From the NCBI GenBank assembly GCA_029884455.1, contig JAOUHU010000008.1, positions 24,722 to 88,721 on the forward strand: a DNA stretch of 64,000 nt, given 5' to 3'. A program made the position numbers and the translations under genes. Positions 9,142 to 19,295 of this stretch are shown piece after piece; within the stretch, counting starts at the first letter, position 1; each line of letters starts with the position of its first letter. This DNA is from Gammaproteobacteria bacterium. GTDB lineage: Bacteria; Pseudomonadota; Gammaproteobacteria; Steroidobacterales; Woeseiaceae. A model generated the notes under the pieces. The model did not search any database and had not been told where the DNA came from. It was given only the letters and a program-made list of their open reading frames with translations.

Positions 9142-10707
9142 GTGTCGATTGATATCCCGCCGATGACCAACAACAGCCGAGACCAGGTATTGCCAGCCAG
9201 CAGGCGGGCAGGCGTTGGCCTGCATCTGACCTCGCTGCCGGGGCCTTTTGGCATTGGCGAGATTGGCAGCAGTGCCCGCTGGTTCGTCGATACCATGACC
9301 AAAATGAACCTCAGTATTTGGCAATTTTTGCCAACTGGACCAACGGCTTATGGTGATTCGCCGTATCAGCCCCTGTCGACGTTTGCGGGCAATGAGCTGC
9401 TGATTGATATCAGCGAGCTTATTGCCCTGGGCCTGCTTGGCGCGCAGGAGGTCGCGGCGCTGGCGGCATTGCCGAGGGATTTCGTCGATTACGGGGCGCT
9501 GATTCCGGCCAAGAACCGGGTGCTGCGTGTCGCGGCCGGCCGCTTCGCTGCTACCGCCAGTGCCGAACTGCAATCTGCCTGCGAGGAATACATTGCGCAG
9601 CACGATCAGAGCTGGTTACACGATTACGCCCTGTTCCGCATTCTCAAGTCTCAGCACGGCGAACGGCCATGGCCGGAATGGCAAGCGCAGTACGTGCATC
9701 GCGAGCCGGACGCCCTGCGCGCCCTGGAGAAATCCGAAGCGGCGCACATTGCCGCGATAAAGATTATCCAGTTCCTGTTCCACCACCAGTGGCAGAAATT
9801 GCGTTCCTACGCAAAGGCACGTGACGTACTACTGTTTGGCGACATGCCAATCTACATCGCACTTGACAGCGCGGATGCCTGGGCCAACCCGGAGATATTG
9901 CGTATCAATGCGGACGGCAGGCCAGACCATGTTGCTGGCGTACCGCCCGACTACTTCAGTGCGGACGGCCAGCTCTGGGGCAATCCCCTGTATGCCTGGG
10001 AGATGCATGCAAGGAACGGCTACCGATGGTGGATAGATCGCATGCGCGCATCGGTAGAACTCGCCGACCTGGTTCGTATTGATCATTTCCGTGGCTTCGA
10101 GTCCTACTGGTCGGTGCCCGCCAGTGCTGCCACCGCACGCTTCGGCAGTTGGGAAATTGGGCCAGGCGATGCCATTTTCGATGCCATGAAAAAAAGCCTG
10201 GGCCAGTTGCCGATCGTAGCCGAAGACCTTGGCGTGATTACCCATGACGTGGAAGGTTTACGTGACCGCCACCGCATTCCGGGAATGGTGGTGCTGCAGT
10301 TCGACGTGGCCGATCCCGATTTCAAATTTGAAAATATTGCGGAGAACAGTGTTTGCTACACGGGAACTCACGACAACGATACAACGATAGGCTGGTTCCA
10401 TGGCAGCCCGGGAGACCTGCGATCGACCGCGGAAATCGCACGAACTCAGGCAGCGGCTACCGCCAGGACGGGCGGCAGCGCTGCGACCATCCACACCGAC
10501 ATGATCCGGCTGGCCTTTTCGAGTCACTCCCGATTGTCGATTGCGCCACTGCAGGATTTCCTCGGGCTTGGCTCGGAGGCCCGGATTAATACGCCTGGCA
10601 AGCCCGCCAATAACTGGCGCTGGCGCTTTAAAGACGAGCAGCTCACGGCAACGGTCATCGCGCAGGCTGCGGGACTGGTCAGGGATTCCGGGCGCGCGGC
10701 GGGTTAA
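9142..10707 (+). CDS. malQ: 4-alpha-glucanotransferase (amylomaltase)
   Basis: MalQ transfers 4-alpha-glucan segments between maltodextrins and releases glucose in the cytoplasm. The 521-residue GH77 protein shows the nucleophile D314 in RIDHFRGFESYW, acid/base E361 in VAEDLGVI and D411 in GTHDNDT, plus the substrate-loop stretch PPDYFSADGQLWGNPLY. Its length matches the bacterial short amylomaltase type. The longest frame opens with GTG (9142); an in-frame ATG at 9163 (MTNNSRDQ) is equally plausible and neither has a clear ribosome site. It leads the plus-strand run malQ-glgC-glgB-glgP-glgX and faces the TonB receptor across the operator-like repeat, which fits co-regulated uptake and processing of maltodextrins. 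Confidence 0.95.
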   Translation: MSIDIPPMTNNSRDQVLPASRRAGVGLHLTSLPGPFGIGEIGSSARWFVDTMTKMNLSIWQFLPTGPTAYGDSPYQPLSTFAGNELLIDISELIALGLLGAQEVAALAALPRDFVDYGALIPAKNRVLRVAAGRFAATASAELQSACEEYIAQHDQSWLHDYALFRILKSQHGERPWPEWQAQYVHREPDALRALEKSEAAHIAAIKIIQFLFHHQWQKLRSYAKARDVLLFGDMPIYIALDSADAWANPEILRINADGRPDHVAGVPPDYFSADGQLWGNPLYAWEMHARNGYRWWIDRMRASVELADLVRIDHFRGFESYWSVPASAATARFGSWEIGPGDAIFDAMKKSLGQLPIVAEDLGVITHDVEGLRDRHRIPGMVVLQFDVADPDFKFENIAENSVCYTGTHDNDTTIGWFHGSPGDLRSTAEIARTQAAATARTGGSAATIHTDMIRLAFSSHSRLSIAPLQDFLGLGSEARINTPGKPANNWRWRFKDEQLTATVIAQAAGLVRDSGRAAG

Positions 10708-10805
10708 TACCGGCAGCTTAAGCGGTCGGCCAGGAATTCACCACGCGCGCACCGCGCCAGTCTGGCACACTAGCACTGACTCTTACGGCCCCCGGATTTC
10801 CCGCA

Positions 10806-12095
10806 ATGGCTGACCTCAGACATTCAGAAGAAACTCGATTCATTAGCCGGCTGACGCGGCAGACGCTGGCCATGATCCTCGCAGGCGGACAAGGTTCGCG
10901 GCTTTACGAGCTAACCACCTGGCGGGCCAAGCCGGCGCTCTACTTCGGCGGCAAGTACCGCATCATCGATTTCCCGTTATCCAACTGCATTAACTCAGGG
11001 GTGCGCCGCATCGGCGTACTTACGCAATACAAGGCGCATTCGCTGATCCGGCACCTTGTGCACGGCTGGTCGTGGTTCCAGGCGGGTGCAAGCAACCGCG
11101 AATTCGTTGAAATCCTCCCGGCGTCGCAGCGTATCGGTGGCGAGTGGTACCGTGGCACCGCCGATGCGATCTACCAGAATCTCGACATTATTCGCACGCA
11201 CAATCCCCGCTACGTGCTGATCCTGTCCGGCGACCATATCTACAAGATGGACTACGGTCCGTTTCTTGCGGCGCATGCGGAAACCGAAGCAGACATGACT
11301 ATCTGTTGCATCGAGGTGCCGATTGAGGAGGCCGCCGGCCAGTTTGGTGTCATGACCGTCGATGAAACCGGCCGCATTATCGGCTTCGACGAGAAACCTG
11401 AAAAACCGAATCCGATTCCCGGCAAACCCGGCTATTGTCTCGCCTCCATGGGCAACTACATTTTTAATACCAACTTTCTGTTCGAACAGCTGATCAAGAA
11501 TGCGGACACACCGGGCACCCGGCACGACTTTGGTCGCGACGTTATCCCGGCAATCATTGACCGCTACCGTGTGTATGCGTTCGCCTTTCGTGATCCGAAG
11601 ACCGACGAGCAGGCCTACTGGCGGGACGTAGGTACGCTGCAGGCGTTCTGGGAAGCCAACATGGAACTTGTCGAGATCACGCCGCAATTGAACCTGTACG
11701 ACAACGACTGGCCGATTTTCACCTACCAGGTCCAGGCGCCGCCGGCGAAATTTGTCTTCGATTCCGATGAGCGCCGTGGCCAGGCAATCCAGTCGATGGT
11801 GTCCGGCGGCTGTATTATTTCCGGGTCGACGATTCGAAAATCGCTGTTATTTTCGGGCACCGTCGTCAATTCCTACAGCCTGGTCAGCGAGTCCGTTGTG
11901 CTGCCGGATGTGAGGATTGGCCAGAATTGCCGCATCCACAAGGCCATTATCGACCGCGGTACGCACATTCCGGACGGTACAGTTATTGGCGCGAATGCGG
12001 ACCAGGACCGGCAACGCGGCTTCCGCGTAACCGAGACCGGCCTGACCCTGGTGACCCCCGACATGCTCGGCCAGCAACTGCATTACACACGCTAG
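10806..12095 (+). CDS. glgC: Glucose-1-phosphate adenylyltransferase
   Basis: GlgC makes ADP-glucose, the donor for glycogen synthesis, from ATP and glucose 1-phosphate. The 429-residue protein has the nucleotide-binding start [13 protein letters not shown] (near residue 23), the [10 protein letters not shown] motif, the sugar-phosphate loop FDEKP and a C-terminal left-handed beta-helix part ([31 protein letters not shown]). Length is normal for bacterial GlgC. The start ATG lies 98 bases after malQ and lacks an obvious ribosome site. It is followed 19 bases later by glgB. A glgA glycogen synthase gene, often beside glgC, is missing from the window. Confidence 0.96.
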   Translation: MADLRHSEETRFISRLTRQTLAMILAGGQGSRLYELTTWRAKPALYFGGKYRIIDFPLSNCINSGVRRIGVLTQYKAHSLIRHLVHGWSWFQAGASNREFVEILPASQRIGGEWYRGTADAIYQNLDIIRTHNPRYVLILSGDHIYKMDYGPFLAAHAETEADMTICCIEVPIEEAAGQFGVMTVDETGRIIGFDEKPEKPNPIPGKPGYCLASMGNYIFNTNFLFEQLIKNADTPGTRHDFGRDVIPAIIDRYRVYAFAFRDPKTDEQAYWRDVGTLQAFWEANMELVEITPQLNLYDNDWPIFTYQVQAPPAKFVFDSDERRGQAIQSMVSGGCIISGSTIRKSLLFSGTVVNSYSLVSESVVLPDVRIGQNCRIHKAIIDRGTHIPDGTVIGANADQDRQRGFRVTETGLTLVTPDMLGQQLHYTR

Positions 12096-12114
12096 CTTTG
12101 GCGTAACACAGATC

Positions 12115-14292
12115 ATGCAAGCAACTGACATGCCGGCCGTTCGGGCGGCTATCGAAGCCCTGGTCCACGGCCGCAACCGGGACCCATTTGCGCTGCTCGG
12201 CGTGCACCGCACCGAGCATGGGCGCGTGGTACGGACTTTCCAGCCGCAAGCAGAACGGGTCGCCGTCATTAATCGCGCCGGCGACGTGGTAGCGACGCTC
12301 GACAAGCTACACCGCGATGGCCTGTTCGCCGGCAAATTGCCGCCGCGATTGCGCCACTACCGCCTGCGGCTGTCGTTATTTGACGGCTCGACACTCGACC
12401 TCGAAGACCCATATCGATTTACCTCATCGCTGGGCGATCTTGATCTCTACCTGCTTGCTGAAGGTTCGGATCTGCGCATCTATCAAAAGCTCGGTGCCAG
12501 GGTCGTGACAATGGCAGATGTAAAGGGTACCCGCTTCGCGGTCTGGGCGCCGAATGCGTCGCGGGTCAGCGTAATTGGCGATTTCAATGGCTGGGACGGG
12601 CGCTGCCACAGCATGCGCCTGCATCCGGCGAACGGCATCTGGGAAATTTTCCTGCCGGGCGTTGTCGCCGGTGCACGTTACAAGTACGAAATGCTCGACC
12701 GGCACGGCCATCTGTTGCCGCTGAAAACAGACCCCTACAGTAATTTTCACGAAGCACCGCCGGGCAATGCGTCAATCGTCTACGAGAGCCGCTTCAAATG
12801 GCGGGACGACGCCTGGCAGGGCCGCCGCAGCATGACGCCTGACCTGGATACTCCGATCAGTATCTACGAAGTGCACCTCGGATCCTGGCGCCGCGGCGAC
12901 GGCGACCGGTACCTCAGCTACCGGCAGCTCGCCACCGAGCTGGTCGACTATGTCCGCGAGCTCGGTTTCACGCACATCGAGTTCCTGCCCGTGACGGAAC
13001 ATCCTTTCGATGGGTCCTGGGGCTACCAGCCGATCGGCATGTTTGCGCCTACGCAACGCTTTGGCGAACCGGATGACTTTCGCTACCTGGTGGATTGCTG
13101 CCATGCCGCCGGGATCGGCGTGATCATCGATTGGGTACCGGCACATTTTCCCAAAGACGAGCACGGTCTCAGGCGCTTCGACGGCACCGCCCTGTACGAG
13201 CACGAGGATCCGCGCAAGGGCGAACATGTTGACTGGGGCACGCTGATCTTCAACTTCGGCCGGCGCGAGGTCGTGAACTACCTGATCGGCAATGCGCTCT
13301 ACTGGATCGACGAGTTCCACGTTGACGCAATTCGCGTCGATGCGGTCGCCTCGATGCTCTATCTCGATTACTCGCGTAAGGCCGGCGAATGGCTGCCGAA
13401 TGAGCACGGTGGCAGGGAAAATCTTGAGGCGGTTGCGTTCCTGCACCGGCTGAACCGCGAAGTGCACGCGCACGGTGCCACCTCGTTTGCCGAAGAATCA
13501 ACCGCCTGGCCCGGGGTGTCGCGCCCGGTCGAGATGGGAGGTCTCGGTTTCACCTACAAATGGAATATGGGTTGGATGAATGACACCTTGTCGTACATGG
13601 GTGAAGACCCCGTGCACCGCAAGCACCACCACGACAAAATGACCTTCGGTCTCGTTTACGCATTCAACGAAAATTTTGTCCTGCCGCTGTCGCACGACGA
13701 AGTCGTGCACGGCAAGCGTTCGCTGCTCGGCCGCATGCCCGGTGACGAGTGGCAACGGTTCGCGAATCTGCGCGCTTACCTCGCCAATATGTATGCGCAC
13801 CCGGGCAAAAAGTTGCTGTTCATGGGCAGCGAGCTGGCGCAATACCAGGAGTGGAATCATGATCGATCCCTCGACTGGCACCTGCTCGACTATCCATTGC
13901 ATCGCGGCGTGCAGACCCTGGTGCGAGATCTGAATCTGCTGTATCGACAGCGACCCGAACTGTATGCCAGCGACTTCAATGCGGCAGGTTTCGACTGGAT
14001 TGACTGGAACGATCGTGACAGCAGCGTGCTGTCCTGGATTCGCTACGACCGCGCGGGGAATGCGGTTGTCTGCATTACCAATTTCACGCCCATCGTACGA
14101 CACAACTACCGCATTGGTGTCCCTGCCGGTGGCAACTACCATGAACTGCTGAACTCCGATGCTGAGAAATACGGCGGCACCGCTATTAGCAATGCGCATC
14201 TCCATGCCCTGCCGGAACCCTGGCAGGGAAAACCGTTCTCGATGTGGATTACAATACCGCCGCTTGCAACTCTGCTGGTTGCGGCAAAGTAA
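12115..14292 (+). CDS. glgB: 1,4-alpha-glucan branching enzyme
   Basis: GlgB introduces alpha-1,6 branches into glycogen. The 725-residue protein has the full bacterial layout: an N-terminal N1 module, CBM48 (about 135-220, [22 protein letters not shown]), the GH13 barrel and the C-terminal beta domain. Catalytic residues seen are D409 in [10 protein letters not shown]460 in FAEEST and the aspartate of [10 protein letters not shown]. Its length is close to that of E. coli GlgB, so the long N1-containing form is present. It lies 19 bases after glgC and 28 bases before glgP, in one evident operon. Confidence 0.97.
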   Translation: MQATDMPAVRAAIEALVHGRNRDPFALLGVHRTEHGRVVRTFQPQAERVAVINRAGDVVATLDKLHRDGLFAGKLPPRLRHYRLRLSLFDGSTLDLEDPYRFTSSLGDLDLYLLAEGSDLRIYQKLGARVVTMADVKGTRFAVWAPNASRVSVIGDFNGWDGRCHSMRLHPANGIWEIFLPGVVAGARYKYEMLDRHGHLLPLKTDPYSNFHEAPPGNASIVYESRFKWRDDAWQGRRSMTPDLDTPISIYEVHLGSWRRGDGDRYLSYRQLATELVDYVRELGFTHIEFLPVTEHPFDGSWGYQPIGMFAPTQRFGEPDDFRYLVDCCHAAGIGVIIDWVPAHFPKDEHGLRRFDGTALYEHEDPRKGEHVDWGTLIFNFGRREVVNYLIGNALYWIDEFHVDAIRVDAVASMLYLDYSRKAGEWLPNEHGGRENLEAVAFLHRLNREVHAHGATSFAEESTAWPGVSRPVEMGGLGFTYKWNMGWMNDTLSYMGEDPVHRKHHHDKMTFGLVYAFNENFVLPLSHDEVVHGKRSLLGRMPGDEWQRFANLRAYLANMYAHPGKKLLFMGSELAQYQEWNHDRSLDWHLLDYPLHRGVQTLVRDLNLLYRQRPELYASDFNAAGFDWIDWNDRDSSVLSWIRYDRAGNAVVCITNFTPIVRHNYRIGVPAGGNYHELLNSDAEKYGGTAISNAHLHALPEPWQGKPFSMWITIPPLATLLVAAK

Positions 14293-14306
14293 AACGGCAA
14301 TCGCTC

Positions 14307-14313
14307 AAGGAGG
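14307..14313 (+). promoter_or_regulatory. Strong ribosome binding site of glgP
   Basis: AAGGAGG lies 7 bases before the glgP ATG at 14321. It fixes that start against two other ATG triplets (14314, 14317) that are out of frame, and is the only near-perfect Shine-Dalgarno sequence noticed within this operon, so phosphorylase may be its most strongly translated product. Confidence 0.8.
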
Positions 14314-14320
14314 ATGATGC

Positions 14321-16828
14321 ATGCCCGCGCAGTCTGATGAAATGGATGGCATTGGCGATATTGAGTTGCTGCCGGCGGCGCCACTGGAACAGACTCCAGA
14401 AGCGATTCTTCGCGACATCACCCATTATTTCGGCCGTATGCTCGGCCGTCGCACCGTGCGCACAAAATTGCCGTTTCTCTACCAAGCCGTTGTGTACGCC
14501 ACGCGCGACCGCCTCATGGAACGCTGGGGGCGCACGCGCATGGCGATGGAGCGTGACGACAACCGCCGCGCGAGTTACCTGTCGCTTGAGTTTCTCATGG
14601 GCAGACTACTGCGCAATGCCCTGCTGAACCTTGGCATCGAGGAACAAACAGCGGCGGCGTTGGAACGCATCGGCATCAGGCTCGAAGACCTCTACGATCG
14701 TGAGCACGACGCGGGCCTCGGCAATGGCGGCTTGGGACGACTGGCGGCCTGCTTTATAGACAGCTGTGCGACGCTGTCATTGCCGGTGGTCGGCTATGGC
14801 ATCCGCTATCAATATGGCATGTTCCGGCAGCGCCTTGAAAGCGGTCACCAGGTCGAAGAGCCCGATTCATGGCTGCGCGAGGGATTTCCCTGGGAGGTGG
14901 AACGTTTTGAGCTGGCGCGGACCATCAAGTTTGGCGGCCGTACGATCGTCAACAAGAGTGCCGATGGCCGCATGCGTTACAGCTGGATTGACACGGAAGA
15001 TGTGCTGGCAATTCCCTACGACATTCCAATTCCCGGCTACGGCAATGATGTAGTGAATACATTGCGTCTCTGGTCCGCGGCGGCCACGGACGAGTTCGAC
15101 CTGAAGGAATTTAACGCCGGCAGCTACGCCGACGCGGTCGCGGCAAAGAATCTCGCCGAGAATATCACCATGGTGCTTTACCCGAATACCGCGACCATGG
15201 ACGGCCATGAACTGCGCCTGCGGCAACAGTACTTCCTCGCCTCGGCGAGTTTGCAGGACACGCTGCGCTATTACGTTTACCAGCATGGCGATGACGTCAG
15301 CGGTTTCGCCGAGAAGAATTGCCTGCAGCTGAATGACACGCACCCGGCAATCGCGGTTGCGGAGCTGATGCGACTGCTGATGGACGTACACGATCTCGAA
15401 TGGGACCAGGCCTGGGCCATCACCCGCAAATCAATGGCCTATACGAATCACACGCTGCTGCCCGAAGCGCTGGAAATGTGGCCAGTGGCCATGTTTCGTC
15501 GGCTGCTGCCGCGACTACTCGATATTATTTACGAGATCAACGCCCGTTTCATCGATGAAGTCGGCCGGCGCTGGCCCGGTGACAACGATGTCATCCGCCG
15601 CATGTCACTTATCCACGAGGGCAGCGAGCCAATGATTCGCATGTCCTTTCTCGCCATCGTCGGCAGCTTCTCGGTGAATGGCGTCGCGGAGCTGCACTCC
15701 AAACTGCTGACCGAAGGGCTGTTCCGCGACTTCGCCGAACTCTGGCCACAGAAGTTCAACAACAAGACCAATGGTGTGACGCAACGCCGATGGCTGGCGG
15801 CGTGCAATCCGCATCTGGCGAAATTAATCAGCGCTACGATCGGCTCGAACTGGATCACGGATCTGACACAATTACGGAAATTATCGGCTGTTGCCGATGA
15901 CAGCAGTTTTCAGCAAACGTGGCGTGCGATCCGGCTGGCAAACAAGCAACGCCTTGCCGATGACATTGCCGAGAAGACCCGCCAGCAGCTGTCAACGGAC
16001 ATGATGTTTGATGTGCAGGTCAAGCGCATTCATGAGTACAAGCGGCAATTGCTCAATTTACTGCACGCGGTGCATCTCTACGATCGCATTCGCCGTGGCG
16101 ATGGTGATCGGTTGCCGCCACGCGCGATTATTATCGGTGGCAAAGCCGCACCCGGTTACGCGATGGCAAAAAAGATCATCAAGTGCATCAATAACGTCGC
16201 CCGCATCATCAACAGTGATCCGCTCGTACGGGAACGTCTGCGGCTGATTTTTTACCCGGATTACAATGTGTCTGCCATGGAACTGATTTGCCCGGCCACA
16301 GACCTGTCGGAACAGATTTCCACGGCGGGCAAGGAGGCATCCGGCACGGGTAACATGAAATTCATGATGAACGGTGCACTCACGATTGGCACGCTGGACG
16401 GCGCTAATGTCGAAATTCGTGATGCGGTCGGTGCCGAAAACTTTTTCCTGTTTGGCCTGAATGTCGGTCAGATCAGCGAGCTTCGCGGCCGCTATGATCC
16501 GCAAGGGATTATCGCTGCCGATGAGGACTTCTCGCGCGTGATGCAGTTACTTGAGTCCGGTCATTTCAATCGATTCGAGCCGGGTGTATTCGACGCCGCA
16601 GTGCAGTCGATCCGCGAACCCGCGGATCTGTGGATGACCGCGGCAGACTTCCGCACATTCATCAATGCGCAGCAATCCGCAGCCGATGCTTACCAGGACT
16701 CGAGGCAATGGACGCGGATGAGCATTCTGAACTCTGCCGCGTCAGGCCGATTCTCGACCGACCGGACCATGCGTGAGTACAACGACGACATCTGGAAGCT
16801 CGACCCGATACGACTCGGCAAAAAATGA
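14321..16828 (+). CDS. glgP: Glycogen / maltodextrin phosphorylase
   Basis: The enzyme releases glucose 1-phosphate from the non-reducing ends of glycogen or maltodextrin (GT35, pyridoxal phosphate dependent). The 835-residue protein has the family signature EASGTGNMKFMMNG with the cofactor lysine K680, the glycine-rich GLGNGGLGRLAACF near residue 130, and VKRIHEYKRQ near 565. Length matches bacterial GlgP. Its stop overlaps the glgX start by four bases (ATGA), so phosphorylase and debranching enzyme are translationally coupled. Sequence alone does not separate glycogen from maltodextrin preference; the glgX partner favours glycogen. Confidence 0.97.
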   Translation: MPAQSDEMDGIGDIELLPAAPLEQTPEAILRDITHYFGRMLGRRTVRTKLPFLYQAVVYATRDRLMERWGRTRMAMERDDNRRASYLSLEFLMGRLLRNALLNLGIEEQTAAALERIGIRLEDLYDREHDAGLGNGGLGRLAACFIDSCATLSLPVVGYGIRYQYGMFRQRLESGHQVEEPDSWLREGFPWEVERFELARTIKFGGRTIVNKSADGRMRYSWIDTEDVLAIPYDIPIPGYGNDVVNTLRLWSAAATDEFDLKEFNAGSYADAVAAKNLAENITMVLYPNTATMDGHELRLRQQYFLASASLQDTLRYYVYQHGDDVSGFAEKNCLQLNDTHPAIAVAELMRLLMDVHDLEWDQAWAITRKSMAYTNHTLLPEALEMWPVAMFRRLLPRLLDIIYEINARFIDEVGRRWPGDNDVIRRMSLIHEGSEPMIRMSFLAIVGSFSVNGVAELHSKLLTEGLFRDFAELWPQKFNNKTNGVTQRRWLAACNPHLAKLISATIGSNWITDLTQLRKLSAVADDSSFQQTWRAIRLANKQRLADDIAEKTRQQLSTDMMFDVQVKRIHEYKRQLLNLLHAVHLYDRIRRGDGDRLPPRAIIIGGKAAPGYAMAKKIIKCINNVARIINSDPLVRERLRLIFYPDYNVSAMELICPATDLSEQISTAGKEASGTGNMKFMMNGALTIGTLDGANVEIRDAVGAENFFLFGLNVGQISELRGRYDPQGIIAADEDFSRVMQLLESGHFNRFEPGVFDAAVQSIREPADLWMTAADFRTFINAQQSAADAYQDSRQWTRMSILNSAASGRFSTDRTMREYNDDIWKLDPIRLGKK

Positions 16829-18837
16829 TAACTCCGGGCCGCCCTCTGCCACTCGGCGCCACGCCGGATGTGTCGGGAACTAATTTTGCGGTGTATTCCA
16901 CGGTCGCCAGCCGCGTCCAGCTTTGCCTGTTCGATGCAGACGGACATCAGACGGCAGTTTACGATTTACACAATTCCGGTACGGCTACCTGGCACGGCCA
17001 CCTGCAGCATTGTGCGCCCGGTCAGCGCTACGGGTATCGCGTGCACGGACGCTATGATCCGCAACAGGGATTGCGCTGCAACCCGGCGAAGCTGCTCATC
17101 GATCCCTACGCCAGGACCATCTCCGGCGAACTGGTCTGGCACGATGCATTGCTTGATGCGAATTCCATGGACAGCGCAGCCTGCGTACCGAAAAGTGTGG
17201 TCCGCGAAACCTTTCCGGCACTGCCGGCGGGACCACGGATTCCGTGGTCCGAAACCGTTTTCTACGAAACGCATGTGCGCGGCTACAGCATGCGCCACCC
17301 GGCATTGAGCGACTCCGATCGCGGCAAATTCAATGGCCTGCGGCACGCTGCGATACTTGACTACCTCAAGGCGCTCGGTATTACCTCGCTGGAACTGATG
17401 CCGGTACATGCGTTTTTCACTGAGAAACACCTGGTCGACAAGGGACTGCGAAACTTCTGGGGCTACAACCCGATTGCTTTTTTTGCGCCACAGCCGGGTT
17501 ACGCAAGCGCTGACCCGGTCGCAGAATTTCGTGACATGGTGCGGTCGATTCACGATGCAGGCATCGAAGTCATTCTTGACGTCGTTTACAACCATACCGC
17601 CGAGGGCGATGACAGTGGGCCGGCACTGTCGTTTCGCGGACTGGACAACCTCGCCTATTACAGCGTCGAAGACGGGGCACCCGGCACCTACGTCAATGAC
17701 ACTGGCTGCGGCAATACACTGAACGCAGATCATCCGCAGGTGCAGCAGCTCGTGATTGACAGCCTGCATTACTGGCATCGAAGCATGGGTGTCGACGGCT
17801 TTCGTTTCGATCTCGCACCGGTGCTGGGGCGTCACAATCATGGCTTTTCGTCCAGACATCCGCTGCTCAAGCGCATCAGCCAGGACCGCGAACTCAGCGG
17901 CGCCAAGCTGATCGCCGAACCCTGGGATCCCGGTCCCGGAGGCTACCAACTGGGCCGGTTTCCGCCGCGCTGGGCCGAGTGGAACGATCGCTATCGCGAT
18001 GCGGTGCGTGCATTCTGGCGCGGCGATGCCGGCACCGCAGGCGAATTCGCGCAACGCCTGCACGGTTCTGCGGACCTGTTCGACCATGATGGCCGCGCGC
18101 CGCAGGCCAGCGTCAACCTGGTGACCAGTCACGATGGCTTCACGCTCGCCGACCTGGCCAGTTATGCCGAAAAGCACAACGTGGCCAACGGTGAAAACAA
18201 TCTCGATGGCCATGCACACAACCTGAGTTGCAATTTTGGCGTCGAGGGCGTAACCAATGACGCGGTGATCCTGGCACGGCGACGGCGCCACCGCATGAAC
18301 CTGATGGCAACGTTGCTGCTGTCCCAGGGTACGCCGTTGCTGCTTGCTGGCGATGAGTTTGGCAACTCGCAGCATGGTAATAACAACGCGTACGCGCAGG
18401 ACAATCCGACCGGTTGGCTTGACTGGCAACAAATGAAAAACGATGCAAATTTCACCGCGCGTGTGCGCGAACTCGTGCATTTGCGCCGCAATACGGCGTT
18501 ACTGCGCTTGCCACACTACGTGCACGAGGGACATGGCGACGTTGCCATCGCCTGGTATCGACCCGACGGCCAGCGAAAAGCTGCACAGGACTGGCCGCAC
18601 TCGCGCGCATTTGCCTTGTTGCTCTCCGACCCGGGCCATAGGCCGGCCGCTGTGGCCATTTGCATCAATGGCATGCAGGCCAGCCAGGCGTTTCGTCTGC
18701 CGGCTCCGTTGGCAGGCTGCGAGTGGCAACTCCGCTGGTGCAGCGCCGATGACGGCATGCTGAACGAGGTCGTCGTCAGCGTACCGGGCGCATCGATCGC
18801 GGTGTTACTATCTGCGCCGGAGCACGAGCAGCAATGA
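16825..18837 (+). CDS. glgX: Glycogen debranching enzyme
   Basis: GlgX hydrolyses the alpha-1,6 branches of phosphorylase-limit glycogen. The 670-residue protein has an N-terminal CBM48 ([19 protein letters not shown]) and a GH13 catalytic barrel with [11 protein letters not shown], nucleophile D329 in [10 protein letters not shown], acid/base E365 in IAEPWDPG and D437 in TSHDGFT. The aromatic loop NFWGYNP and the ENNLDGH stretch are typical of the GlgX/TreX type. The start overlaps the glgP stop, and its own stop overlaps the start of the following iron-sulfur subunit gene, an unusual partner for glgX. Confidence 0.96.
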   Translation: MITPGRPLPLGATPDVSGTNFAVYSTVASRVQLCLFDADGHQTAVYDLHNSGTATWHGHLQHCAPGQRYGYRVHGRYDPQQGLRCNPAKLLIDPYARTISGELVWHDALLDANSMDSAACVPKSVVRETFPALPAGPRIPWSETVFYETHVRGYSMRHPALSDSDRGKFNGLRHAAILDYLKALGITSLELMPVHAFFTEKHLVDKGLRNFWGYNPIAFFAPQPGYASADPVAEFRDMVRSIHDAGIEVILDVVYNHTAEGDDSGPALSFRGLDNLAYYSVEDGAPGTYVNDTGCGNTLNADHPQVQQLVIDSLHYWHRSMGVDGFRFDLAPVLGRHNHGFSSRHPLLKRISQDRELSGAKLIAEPWDPGPGGYQLGRFPPRWAEWNDRYRDAVRAFWRGDAGTAGEFAQRLHGSADLFDHDGRAPQASVNLVTSHDGFTLADLASYAEKHNVANGENNLDGHAHNLSCNFGVEGVTNDAVILARRRRHRMNLMATLLLSQGTPLLLAGDEFGNSQHGNNNAYAQDNPTGWLDWQQMKNDANFTARVRELVHLRRNTALLRLPHYVHEGHGDVAIAWYRPDGQRKAAQDWPHSRAFALLLSDPGHRPAAVAICINGMQASQAFRLPAPLAGCEWQLRWCSADDGMLNEVVVSVPGASIAVLLSAPEHEQQ

Positions 18838-19292
18838 AACTGACCGTCAACGGCAGCGAGCATGAAGTGGACGTCAACGACGACATGCCGCTGTTGTGGG
18901 TGTTGCGTGACGAACTCGGCATTACGGGCCCCAAGTATGGTTGTGGTATCGCGCTGTGCGGGGCGTGCACCGTGCATATCGATGGCGTTGCAATGCGCTC
19001 CTGCGTCATTCCGGTTGCGGCGGTCAGTGGCGAGGTAACAACGATTGAGGGCCTTGGTACGCCGGCCGCGTTGCACGCAGTGCAACGCGCCTGGATTGAC
19101 CAGCAGGTCGCGCAGTGCGGCTATTGCCAGCCTGGGCAGATCATGTCGGCAGCAGCGCTGCTCGCAAACAATCCGGACCCTTCCGATGCAGAAATTGACA
19201 TCGCCATGGCAGGCAATCTGTGTCGCTGCGGTGCCTATCCGCGCATTCGTTCCGCCATCAAGGCGGCGGCTGCGAGCTTGCGCGAAATCTGA
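18834..19292 (+). CDS. Molybdenum hydroxylase small [2Fe-2S] subunit (isoquinoline 1-oxidoreductase alpha type)
   Basis: The 152-residue protein carries electrons from a molybdenum hydroxylase active site. An N-terminal plant-type ferredoxin domain binds one cluster (C37, C42, C45, C57) and a C-terminal helical domain binds the second (C95, C98, C130, C132 in CGYCQPG and CRC). The arrangement is that of the IorA/CoxS family. Its ATG overlaps the glgX stop by four bases and the large subunit gene follows three bases after its stop. No FAD subunit gene is present, as in two-subunit IorAB-type enzymes that use cytochromes or another external acceptor. The substrate is not predictable; aldehydes or N-heterocycles are typical of the family. 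Confidence 0.92.
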   Translation: MKLTVNGSEHEVDVNDDMPLLWVLRDELGITGPKYGCGIALCGACTVHIDGVAMRSCVIPVAAVSGEVTTIEGLGTPAALHAVQRAWIDQQVAQCGYCQPGQIMSAAALLANNPDPSDAEIDIAMAGNLCRCGAYPRIRSAIKAAAASLREI

Positions 19293-19295
19293 GCC

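Noticed and set aside
16966..18480. Long open frame antisense to glgX (and similar ones opposite the receptor, rlmD and others)
   Set aside because: GC-rich coding DNA keeps the opposite strand open; the product has no recognisable domain and the sense gene is certain.
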